From contig JBAOII010000024.1 of the NCBI GenBank assembly GCA_037045685.1, positions 1 through 64,000 on the forward strand: a stretch of 64,000 bases of DNA. Reading direction: 5' to 3'. The stretch's first letter is position 1. Each line of letters begins with the position of its first letter. The notes under the pieces were generated by a model, which was not told the origin of the DNA, made no database searches, and was given only the letters and a program-made list of their open reading frames with translations. This document shows positions 1-7,189 of this stretch, piece by piece. Source of the stretch: Competibacter_A sp037045685 (GTDB lineage Bacteria; Pseudomonadota; Gammaproteobacteria; Competibacterales; Competibacteraceae). Both the position numbers and the translations under genes were made by a program.

Positions 1-1295
1 ACTCCCCCCGCTCCCGCGCGATGGCCCGATAACCGATGTCGGTGCGGTAATAAACCCCGTCCCAGCAGCACCCGCTTGACCAGGTTGTAGGCCAAGCTTT
101 GCGCCTCGGCGACCGTGCCGCCCAGGGCGGTGGCGCACAGCACCCGCCCGCCGTGGGTGACGATATGACCCTCCTTGGTCTCCAGCGTCCCGGCGTGGAA
201 CAGCTTCACGTCGCCCAACTCCTCGTCGTGGCGCGGCAAGCCCTCGATGACATCGCCCTTGCGATAGGCGCCCGGATAGCCGGCGGCGGTCATCACCGCG
301 CCCAAGGCCGGCCGGGAATCCCAGTCCGCCTTGACCTCATGCAATCGCCCGTCCAGGGCCGCGCCGCACAACTCCACCAGATCGGAGCGCAAGCGCATGA
401 TGAGCGGCTGAGTTTCGGGGTCGCCCAGCCGGCAGTTGTATTCCAGCACCTTGGGACCGTCGGCGGCGATCATCAAACCGGCGTAGAGAAAGCCGACGTA
501 GCGACAACCTTCCGCCGCCATGCCGCGCACCGTGGGTTCGATGATTTCGGCCATCACGCGATCATGCAGTTCCGGCGTCACCACCGGCGCGGGGGAATAC
601 GCGCCCATGCCGCCGGTGTTGGGGCCTCGGTCGCCGTTGTCGCGCGCCTTGTGATCCTGCGAGGACGCGAACGGCAAAATATGCTCGCCGTCGGTCATGA
701 CGATGAAGCTGGCTTCCTCGCCGTGCAAAAATTCCTCCACCACCACGCAGTGGCCGGCCTTGCCAAAATCCGCGCCGCTCAACATCCCGCGCATGGCGGC
801 GATAGCCTCGTCCTCGCTTTGCGCCAGAATGACGCCCTTGCCCGCCGCCAAGCCATCGGCCTTGACCACCACCGGTGCACCCATTTCGCGGATGAAGGCT
901 TCCGCCGCGTCGGGGTCAGTAAAACTCTGGTAACGGGCGGTCGGGATGCGATGACGGGCCAGGAAGTCCTTGGCGAAGGCTTTGGAACCTTCCAGTTGCG
1001 CCGCCGCCTTGCTCGGCCCGAAACAGCGCAGACCGGCGTTGGCGAACAGGTCGGTGATCCCCAGCACCAGCGGCACCTCGGGACCGATGATGGTCAAATC
1101 CACATGATGGCCCTGGGCGAACTTGAGCAAATCCGGCGGATCGTCGGCGGTGATGGCGATATTGGTCACCTTGGGTTCGCGGGCGGTGCCGGCGTTGCCC
1201 GGTGCGACGTAGACGTTTTTCACCCGGCTGGATTGCGCCACTTTCCAAGCCAGGGCGTGTTCGCGGCCACCGCCGCCGACGATCAGGACGTTCAT
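1..1295 (-). CDS. purD: Phosphoribosylamine-glycine ligase (GARS), 3' end cut by window and frame-disrupted
   Basis: PurD is the ATP-grasp enzyme that joins glycine to phosphoribosylamine in purine synthesis. The minus-strand frame opens with ATG at 1295 and reads MNVLIVGGGGREHALAWK, the family N-terminus, after a GAGGG ribosome site. It follows purH by 47 bases, so purH-purD is probably one operon. Near 64-68 the frame breaks. The ATG frame reads KRV then LLGRG, while the frame one base over gives WDGVYYRTDIGYRAIARE, which matches the conserved PurD C-terminus. One extra base within CTGCTGGG explains this. A genuine break in an essential-type gene is less likely than a sequence error. The stop lies outside the window. 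Confidence 0.9.
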   Translation of the reverse strand, partial: MNVLIVGGGGREHALAWKVAQSSRVKNVYVAPGNAGTAREPKVTNIAITADDPPDLLKFAQGHHVDLTIIGPEVPLVLGITDLFANAGLRCFGPSKAAAQLEGSKAFAKDFLARHRIPTARYQSFTDPDAAEAFIREMGAPVVVKADGLAAGKGVILAQSEDEAIAAMRGMLSGADFGKAGHCVVVEEFLHGEEASFIVMTDGEHILPFASSQDHKARDNGDRGPNTGGMGAYSPAPVVTPELHDRVMAEIIEPTVRGMAAEGCRYVGFLYAGLMIAADGPKVLEYNCRLGDPETQPLIMRLRSDLVELCGAALDGRLHEVKADWDSRPALGAVMTAAGYPGAYRKGDVIEGLPRHDEELGDVKLFHAGTLETKEGHIVTHGGRVLCATALGGTVAEAQSLAYNLVKRVLLGRGLLPHRHRLSGHRAGAGG

Positions 1296-1312
1296 GTAAC
1301 CCTCACCCCCGA

Positions 1313-1335
1313 CCCCTCTCCCCGTGGGAGAGGGG
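1313..1335. repeat. Short inverted repeat between purH and purD (CCCCTCTCCC family)
   Basis: A 10-bp perfect inverted repeat, CCCCTCTCCC / GGGAGAGGGG with a 3-base loop, fills the purH-purD gap. The same palindrome recurs at 10199-10221, and a degenerate relative lies at about 15223-15254. It looks like a small dispersed intergenic repeat (REP-like) that could also fold in mRNA. It lacks a T-run, so it is not a clear terminator. Confidence 0.6.
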
Positions 1336-1342
1336 AGTCTTG

Positions 1343-2923
1343 TTAGTGGCGGAAATGCCGCATTCCGGTAAACACCATCGTCATGCCGTGCTCGTCGGCG
1401 GCGGCGATCACCTCGCTGTCGCGCATGGAGCCGCCCGGCTCGATGACGGCGGTGATGCCCTGCTCGGCGGCCAGGTCGATGCCGTCGCGGAACGGGAAAA
1501 ACGCATCGGAAGCCATCGCCGCGCCTTTCAGGTCCAGCTTTTCCTCCCGCGCTTTCATGATGGCGATATTCGCCGAGAACACCCGGCTCATCTGCCCGGC
1601 GCCGACCCCGAGAATCATGCCGTCCTTGCCGTAGACGATGGCGTTGGATTTGACGAATTTGACCACCTGCCACGCGAACAGCAGGTCGATCATCTCCCGG
1701 TCGGTTGGCTGCCGTTTGGTGACCACTTTCAGATCGGACGCCGCCACATGACCCAAATCGCGATCCTGCACCAGCAGGCCACCGGTGACTCGCTTGTAGT
1801 CCCAGCCCGGCGCGCGAACATCGCCCCAGTTGCCGCAGGCCAGCACCCGGACGTTCTGCTTGCTGGCGGTCGCGGCCAGCGCCTCCGGCGTCACTTCCGG
1901 GGCGATGATCACCTCGACGAACTGCCGATCCACGATGGCTTTGGCGGTCGTGGCGTCCAGCGGCCGGTTGAAAGCGATGATGCCGCCGAAAGCCGAGGTC
2001 GGATCGGTTTTATAGGCGCGGTCGTAAGCTTCGAGAAGGCTCGAACCGATAGCCACGCCGCAGGGATTGGCGTGCTTGACGATCACGCAGGCCGGCGCGG
2101 CGAAACCCTTGACGCATTCCAGCGCGGCGTCGGTATCGGCGACGTTGTTGTAGGACAATTCCTTGCCCTGCAACTGGCGGGCGGTGGCGATGCAGGCTTC
2201 CGCCGGCTTCGGCTCGACGTAGAATGCGGCGCCCTGATGGGGATTTTCGCCGTAGCGCATGTCCTGCGCCTTGTGGAACTGGACGCTGTAGGTGCGCGGA
2301 AACGGGTCGCGCCCGCCCTCGGCCTGGATGGAACCCAGATAGTTGGCGATGGCGCCATCGTAGCGGCCGGTGTGCTCGAACACCTTGACCGCCAAATCGA
2401 AGCGGGTGGCGGCGCTCACCGCCCCGGCGTGATCCCGCATTTCCGCCAGAACCCGCTGGTAGTCGCCGGCATCCACCACCACTGTGACCGCCGCGTGGTT
2501 CTTGGCCGCCGCCCGCAGCATCGCCGGCCCGCCGATGTCGATGTTTTCAATCGCGTCGGCCAGCGCGCAATCCGGCTTGGCGACCGTGGCCTCGAACGGA
2601 TAGAGATTGACCACCAGCAAATCGATGGGCGGAATGCCGTGCTCGGCCATCGCCCCGTCGTCTTCCCCGCGCCGGCCGAGCAAACCACCGTGAATTTTCG
2701 GATGCAGGGTCTTGAGGCGACCGTCCATCATCTCGGGAAAGCCGGTGTAATCGGCCACTTCGACGGCGGGAATGCCGCTGCCGGCCAGCAGCTTGGCGGT
2801 GCCGCCGGTGGAGAGAATCTCCACGCCGCGCTCGATCAGGGCGCGGGCGAAATCCACGATGCCGGTCTTGTCGGAAACGCTGATCAGGGCGCGGCGGATG
2901 GGTAAAGCGGTTGTCGGGTTCAT
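1343..2923 (-). CDS. purH: Bifunctional AICAR formyltransferase / IMP cyclohydrolase
   Basis: PurH carries out the last two steps of IMP synthesis: formylation of AICAR, then ring closure. The 526-residue product is the usual length. The N-terminal MGS-like cyclohydrolase domain starts RRALISVSDKTGIVDFA and contains a STGGTAKLL loop. The C-terminal transformylase domain has the Lys-His pair in VKHANPCGVA, and the protein ends GMRHFRH as PurH proteins do. The open frame extends 74 codons upstream, but the ATG at 2923 matches the family start and avoids overlap with the upstream gene. It lies 32 bases downstream of a Uma2-family gene and upstream of purD on the same strand. Confidence 0.97.
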   Translation of the reverse strand: MNPTTALPIRRALISVSDKTGIVDFARALIERGVEILSTGGTAKLLAGSGIPAVEVADYTGFPEMMDGRLKTLHPKIHGGLLGRRGEDDGAMAEHGIPPIDLLVVNLYPFEATVAKPDCALADAIENIDIGGPAMLRAAAKNHAAVTVVVDAGDYQRVLAEMRDHAGAVSAATRFDLAVKVFEHTGRYDGAIANYLGSIQAEGGRDPFPRTYSVQFHKAQDMRYGENPHQGAAFYVEPKPAEACIATARQLQGKELSYNNVADTDAALECVKGFAAPACVIVKHANPCGVAIGSSLLEAYDRAYKTDPTSAFGGIIAFNRPLDATTAKAIVDRQFVEVIIAPEVTPEALAATASKQNVRVLACGNWGDVRAPGWDYKRVTGGLLVQDRDLGHVAASDLKVVTKRQPTDREMIDLLFAWQVVKFVKSNAIVYGKDGMILGVGAGQMSRVFSANIAIMKAREEKLDLKGAAMASDAFFPFRDGIDLAAEQGITAVIEPGGSMRDSEVIAAADEHGMTMVFTGMRHFRH

Positions 2924-2955
2924 GCGAAAGTCCGTTGCGTCGGATAAGGAGAAGG

Positions 2956-3579
2956 TTAATTTTGGGTATCGGCGTCCCGAAGCGCCGCGCGCAGGGCACG
3001 CACCGCCTGGGTCTGGCTCGGTTCGCCCATGCAGCGGGCGATCAGCGCAGGGTCGAGATCGGGCAGGAGGCGGCTTCTCGCGCTGGCGAGATAGCCTTGG
3101 TCTTGGAGAACGAAAAACCGGAGCGCGCTTTTCTGCCAGAACCACACTTCCGGCACCCGCAAACCCCGGTAGACTTCCAGCTTATCGATGCCGCCCGAGG
3201 TCCAGACCACCTCGATGGCGATGTCCGGAATGGTCGGCTCGGCATCCCGCAGCCCCACGACATAGCATTCATCGGCTTCGACGCCCAGCTTGTCCTTGGC
3301 GGACTTGACCGTCCACGAACCGTAACCGTTCAGCTCGATTCCTCGCTCCTCGGCGTAGGCTTCCAGCAGGCGGGCCAAGGTTTTTTTAAAAATCTCGTGG
3401 TTGATCGAGGGCGACATCAGTTCGAGCTCTCCGTTCCAGTACGTCACGCGCGCGCCGCTTTGCTCGCCGCGCAGTGCTAGGAAAGATTCGTAGCCTTCCC
3501 AACTGATGTCGTGCAGACGAACGCGCTGGTCGATGTGCTCGACGAGAATCGTCGGGGGGTGGTTCAGTGCTGGAATCAT
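2956..3579 (-). CDS. Uma2-family (DUF820) putative PD-(D/E)XK nuclease
   Basis: This 207-residue protein has the Uma2/DUF820 pattern: an N-terminal YESFLALRGEQSGARVTYWNGELELMSP-type region (about residues 28-56), the helix INHEIFKKTLARLLEAYAEE, then PDIAIEVVWTSGGIDKLEVYRG followed by VPEVWFW. The D...E-V core resembles PD-(D/E)XK nucleases. The physiological role is unknown; such genes are abundant in cyanobacteria and patchy in other bacteria. I chose the ATG at 3579 because earlier codons would overlap the carbonic anhydrase gene. It sits between that gene and purH on one strand with gaps of about 30 bases, so it may be cotranscribed. A second family member is at 29615-30094. Confidence 0.8.
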   Translation of the reverse strand: MIPALNHPPTILVEHIDQRVRLHDISWEGYESFLALRGEQSGARVTYWNGELELMSPSINHEIFKKTLARLLEAYAEERGIELNGYGSWTVKSAKDKLGVEADECYVVGLRDAEPTIPDIAIEVVWTSGGIDKLEVYRGLRVPEVWFWQKSALRFFVLQDQGYLASARSRLLPDLDPALIARCMGEPSQTQAVRALRAALRDADTQN

Positions 3580-3607
3580 GGCAGGAGTTCCAAACTGGGA
3601 TACACGC

Positions 3608-4273
3608 TCAGGCCGCATCGGTCGGCATCGGGCCAAAATACATATCGTAGAACCGGTCCTTGTCGGGGTCGTACTGCATCAGCTCGCCGTTTTCGAGATC
3701 GTAGTACCAGCCATACAGGTTCAGACTACCCTCCTCGACCCGCTGGCGAATGAACGGGAAGGTCATCAGATTGGTCAGCGAAGTCCGCACGCCGGCCCGC
3801 TCGCAGGCCCGCTGCTTGAACTCGCGGCTGGCGTCCGGCCAGCGTTGCAGCACCTCGTCGCGGGCCGGCGCGGCGATCCGTACCCAAGGCGCGATATACC
3901 CTTCGCCCTCGTCGTTTTCGCCGTAGCCGTCCAGCAGAGCGCTGATGCCGCCGCAGCGCGAATGGCCGAGCACGATGATGTTATGCACTTTTAAATTGCA
4001 GACGGCGAATTCCACGGCGGCGCTGGTGCCATGATAGCGGCCGCCCGTCTCGTAGGGCGGTATCAGGTTGGCGACGTTGCGGATCACGAACAGATCGCCG
4101 GGCGCGGAATCGGTCAGGATGGCAGGATCGACCCTCGAATCGCTGCAACCGATCAGCAGCGTGCGCGGCGTTTGCCCTTGCATCGCCAAGCGGTTGAACA
4201 GATCCCGGTTCGGCTCGAAGCTCTTGACGCGAAAGCGCTGGAAACCTTGTAATAATTCATTGATATTGGTCAT
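3608..4273 (-). CDS. can: Beta-class carbonic anhydrase
   Basis: This 221-residue protein interconverts CO2 and bicarbonate in the cytoplasm, supplying bicarbonate for carboxylations; the neighbouring purine pathway is one user. The zinc ligands and catalytic dyad of the beta class are visible: CSDSRVDP gives Cys43, Asp45 and Arg47, and GHSRCGG gives His103 and Cys106. The C-terminal strand NLYGWYYDLENGELMQYD is also typical. The start at 4273 gives the normal family N-terminus (helix NINELLQGFQRFR). It heads a chain of same-strand genes, with Uma2, purH and purD downstream, and is divergent from ycgL. Confidence 0.96.
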   Translation of the reverse strand: MTNINELLQGFQRFRVKSFEPNRDLFNRLAMQGQTPRTLLIGCSDSRVDPAILTDSAPGDLFVIRNVANLIPPYETGGRYHGTSAAVEFAVCNLKVHNIIVLGHSRCGGISALLDGYGENDEGEGYIAPWVRIAAPARDEVLQRWPDASREFKQRACERAGVRTSLTNLMTFPFIRQRVEEGSLNLYGWYYDLENGELMQYDPDKDRFYDMYFGPMPTDAA

Positions 4274-4349
4274 GACATTCCACCCGCTGGCCCTGGTCGG
4301 TTTTGCATTATACCCTGTCGTTCCCGAACCTTCCGCCCGGAGAGGCCCA

Positions 4350-4604
4350 ATGCAGTGCGCGATCTACAAAAGCCGCAAAAAACAGGATACTTATCTCTAC
4401 CTGACCGCCAAGGACGACTTTTCCCGCATTCCCGAACCCCTGCTGAAACTCATCGGCGAACCGATTCACGTCATGGATTTGGATCTGTCCCCCGAGCGCA
4501 AGCTGGCGCAAGAAGATACGGCTGAGGTGCTGCGCAACCTCCACGAACGCGGCTGGCATCTGCAAATGCCGCGTCAGGATGCGTGGCTGGGCATCAAGCA
4601 TTGA
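4350..4604 (+). CDS. ycgL: YcgL domain-containing protein
   Basis: The 84-residue product begins MQCAIYKSRKKQDTYLYL and contains FSRIPEPLLKLIGEP and LHERGWHLQMP, the signature layout of the gammaproteobacterial YcgL family (UPF0745). Its biochemical function is not established. The reading frame is open far upstream, but the ATG at 4350 has an AGAGG ribosome site five bases away and matches the family length. It is divergent from the carbonic anhydrase and is followed 19 bases later by the aminotransferase gene. The family is nearly restricted to gammaproteobacteria, which supports the host assignment. Confidence 0.92.
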   Translation: MQCAIYKSRKKQDTYLYLTAKDDFSRIPEPLLKLIGEPIHVMDLDLSPERKLAQEDTAEVLRNLHERGWHLQMPRQDAWLGIKH

Positions 4605-4623
4605 ACCTCGCGGAATTCAACTC

Positions 4624-5820
4624 ATGTTCTCCGAACGCATCGACCGCTTGACCAGCTCCCTGATCCGGGAACTGCTGGCCCTGACTCAGAAACCCGACAT
4701 CATCTCTTTCGCTGGCGGCTTGCCGGCTCGCCAGGCCATGCCGCCGCTGGATTTGGCCGATTTACCGCCCGACCTGAGCCAGTACGGCACCACCGACGGC
4801 GAACCGGAACTGCGGGCGGTCATCGCCGCGCAACTGACCAAACTCGGTCTGCGCTGCCAGCCCGAACAAGTCTTGGTGACCACCGGCTCGCAGCAGGGCA
4901 TCGACCTGGCCTCCAAGCTCTACATCGACCCCGGCACGCCGGTGGCGGTGGAAGCGCCCAGTTATCTGGCGGCCCTGCAATCGTTCCGGCTGTTCGGCGC
5001 CCGCTTCGAGGAGCTGCCGCTGGCGGCGAGCGGCATCGACCCGGAGCAGTTGCGCCATGTCATCCACCGTCAGCGGCCGGCGTTCGTTTATCTCATCCCG
5101 ACCTTCCAAAACCCGGCCGGCGTCTGCTACGACGAAGCGACCCGCGCGGCGGTCGCGGCGGTGCTGCACGAGACCGGCACGCCGTTGCTGGAGGACGAAC
5201 CGTACCGGGAACTGGTCTACGAACCGGTTGACCGGACTCCGCTCTGTGCCCGGCTGGGCGAGGGTGATACTTGGATGTACATGGGCACGTTTTCCAAGAC
5301 GGGCATTCCCGGTCTGCGGGTCGGTTACATCGCCGCATCCGAGAACGTGCATCCCCACTTGGTGCGGCTCAAGCAGTCCACCGACCTGCACACCAACCGC
5401 ATCGGTCAATGGTGGTGCGCCCGCTTCGTCAACTCGCCCGGCTATCCGGCGCATCTGGAGCGGCTGCGGGCGTTTTACCGGGAGCGGCGCGACGCCATGC
5501 AAACCGCCTTGACCGACCATCTCGGCGATCTGGCGGACTGGACCCCGCCCAGCGGCGGGCTGTTCTTCTGGGTGCGCCTGAAGAACGGCGGCGATACCCG
5601 GACTCTGTTGGTTCGGGCGCTGGAGCGGAAGGTGGCGTTCATGCCCGGCGAGGCGTTCTTCGCCAATCCCGACGCCCGACAAGGCGCGTTCATGCGCCTG
5701 AACTTCAGCCACGCCACGCCCGAGCAACTGGAGCGCGGCATGGCGGTGCTGGCCGAAGCGATACGGGAACAGCGAGGGGTCGCACAAGCGGAAACCGCCG
5801 CCGGGATGATGGAGATTTAG
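4624..5820 (+). CDS. PLP-dependent aminotransferase, class I/II (2-aminoadipate / MocR-like catalytic domain)
   Basis: This 398-residue fold-type I aminotransferase begins with MFSERIDRLTSSLIRELL and the motif ISFAGGLPA. It includes YLIPTFQNPAG, LLEDEPYRELVY and the Schiff-base segment FSKTGIPGLRVGY with Lys225. The pattern is that of LysN/2-aminoadipate-type aminotransferases and of the catalytic half of MocR regulators, but there is no helix-turn-helix domain. Substrate cannot be read from sequence; branched-chain, aromatic or aminoadipate transamination are all possible. The ATG at 4624 was preferred to an upstream in-frame start overlapping ycgL. Confidence 0.9.
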   Translation: MFSERIDRLTSSLIRELLALTQKPDIISFAGGLPARQAMPPLDLADLPPDLSQYGTTDGEPELRAVIAAQLTKLGLRCQPEQVLVTTGSQQGIDLASKLYIDPGTPVAVEAPSYLAALQSFRLFGARFEELPLAASGIDPEQLRHVIHRQRPAFVYLIPTFQNPAGVCYDEATRAAVAAVLHETGTPLLEDEPYRELVYEPVDRTPLCARLGEGDTWMYMGTFSKTGIPGLRVGYIAASENVHPHLVRLKQSTDLHTNRIGQWWCARFVNSPGYPAHLERLRAFYRERRDAMQTALTDHLGDLADWTPPSGGLFFWVRLKNGGDTRTLLVRALERKVAFMPGEAFFANPDARQGAFMRLNFSHATPEQLERGMAVLAEAIREQRGVAQAETAAGMMEI

Positions 5821-5834
5821 CGTGGGGTAGTCCC

Positions 5835-6653
5835 TCAGTCGGCGAACTTCGGCTGCCGCTTTCCCATCGCCGCCGCCACCGCCTCGCGGGTATCGTCCGA
5901 AAGCAGCATGGCGGCGTTCCAGGTGGCGACGTACTCCAGCCCGCTCGCCACGCCGTGATCGCGACCGTGGTTGAGCACCCGCTTGATGCCGCGCACGGTC
6001 AGCGGCGACTTGGCGGCGATGCCGGCGGCGACGGCTCGCACCCCGTCCCGCAGTTGCGCGATGTCGGCGTATACCCGGTTCACCAGCCCCATGGCCCGCG
6101 CTTCGGCGGCGTCGAACTGGCGGGCGGTAAAAGCCAGTTCGCGTAGCTGGCCCTCGCCGATCAGATAGGGCAGCCGGTGCAGGCTACCGACATCGGCGAC
6201 GATAGCCAGATCGGCCTCCTTGAGCGAGAACGCCGCGTCCGCCGTGGCGTAACGCATGTCGCAGGCGGCGATCAGATCCAGCCCGCCGCCGATGCACAAG
6301 CCTTGCACGGCGGCCAGCACCGGCTTGCGACAGCTTTCCAGCGCGGTGAACGCGGCCTGCAAGTCGAGAATGATCCGTCGCAGCCGCTCTTCCCGCCGGC
6401 CCGGACTCAATGCCCTCACCTCGTCCAGCACCGCGCCCATCAGCGTGAAATCGATGCCGGCACAGAAATGCCGGCCGGCACCGCACAAAACAGCCACCCG
6501 CGCCTCGGGGGTTTCGTCCACCCATCGGAAGGCTTCCCCGATCTCCCGCCACAGCGTACCGTCCAAGGCATTGGCCTTGTCGGGGCGGTTGAGTTCGATG
6601 CTGGCGATAGCGTCAGCCAAAGTAACATTCAAGCAAGCAAATTCCGGCATCAT
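5835..6653 (-). CDS. Crotonase-family enzyme, probable dienoyl-CoA isomerase
   Basis: This 272-residue crotonase-fold protein has HFCAGIDFTLM for the first oxyanion-hole segment and CIGGGLDLIAACDMRYAT for the second. The segment FSLKEADLAIVADVGSLHRL carries acidic residues at the positions used by delta3,5-delta2,4-dienoyl-CoA isomerases (ECH1), so isomerisation of unsaturated acyl-CoA during beta-oxidation is more likely than hydration. The start at 6653 is chosen because GGGAG lies five bases upstream of two adjacent ATGs. It converges on the aminotransferase gene. A perfect 9-bp inverted repeat lies about 45 bases upstream of the start and may be an operator. Confidence 0.85.
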   Translation of the reverse strand: MMPEFACLNVTLADAIASIELNRPDKANALDGTLWREIGEAFRWVDETPEARVAVLCGAGRHFCAGIDFTLMGAVLDEVRALSPGRREERLRRIILDLQAAFTALESCRKPVLAAVQGLCIGGGLDLIAACDMRYATADAAFSLKEADLAIVADVGSLHRLPYLIGEGQLRELAFTARQFDAAEARAMGLVNRVYADIAQLRDGVRAVAAGIAAKSPLTVRGIKRVLNHGRDHGVASGLEYVATWNAAMLLSDDTREAVAAAMGKRQPKFAD

Positions 6654-6697
6654 CGCGACTCCCATAAGCGAGCCGATTTGTGAATTCAAATCCACTC

Positions 6698-6716
6698 ATT
6701 TGATTTGAAATCAAAT
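6698..6716. promoter_or_regulatory. Perfect inverted repeat, candidate operator
   Basis: ATTTGATTT-G-AAATCAAAT is a perfect 9-bp inverted repeat with a one-base centre, in AT-rich DNA upstream of the crotonase-family gene that reads away on the minus strand. The size and symmetry suit a dimeric repressor such as a TetR-type regulator. No regulator gene is adjacent, so the binding protein is unknown. Confidence 0.4.
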
Positions 6717-6719
6717 TCT

Positions 6720-7189
6720 GCGGAACCAGGACAACCTGGACCCATCTACACTTTTTCCAAACAGCTCGCGGCTATAGACCAACCGATTATATGACTTGGT
6801 TTTTTCGGAAAGCCTCATTATTGAGACGCTCAATCTGGCCTAGACCGGTCCATTTTGAAACGCACGGGTTCATTTTGAACTTGATGGAATTTCCATAACA
6901 ATGGCGTTTCTAAATGAAGATAAACCCAGTTACCTGATCAAACCCAATTTCTCAGCCATCATGTAATTTTCTTGCGGGTAGCTCGAACCGGGTTGTAGAT
7001 AGTTATTCTTTTCCAAGCGAAACATTGGCGAGAATACGATGGTGCCGGGATTGGCGCGGTTTTTTCATCCCCGTCTGACCGAGGTTTTAGTTTTCAAACT
7101 TTCGAGACCAGCGCCATGATTTTCACGATGGTCCTTTTTTAAGAGTGCAGATCGGTGTTAAAAACGATGTCACTTTGGAGTAGCTATCC
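6720..7189. other. Intergenic stretch with possible IS21-like end and a 21-codon orphan reading frame
   Basis: No full gene is present. The segment is clearly more AT-rich than its neighbours. At about 6845-6885 two near-copies of (T)CATTTTGAA sit close together next to CTAGACCGGTC. On the minus strand this reads TTCAAAATGAACC then TTTCAAAATGGACCGG, which resembles the repeated ends of IS21-family elements. A short reading frame at 6901-6966 would encode 21 residues (MAFLNEDKPSYLIKPNFSAI plus M) but has no good ribosome site. The upstream control of the PASTA gene must also lie here. Confidence 0.35.

Noticed and set aside
916..1248. Small minus-strand frame inside purD
   Set aside because: It is an out-of-frame reading of purD.
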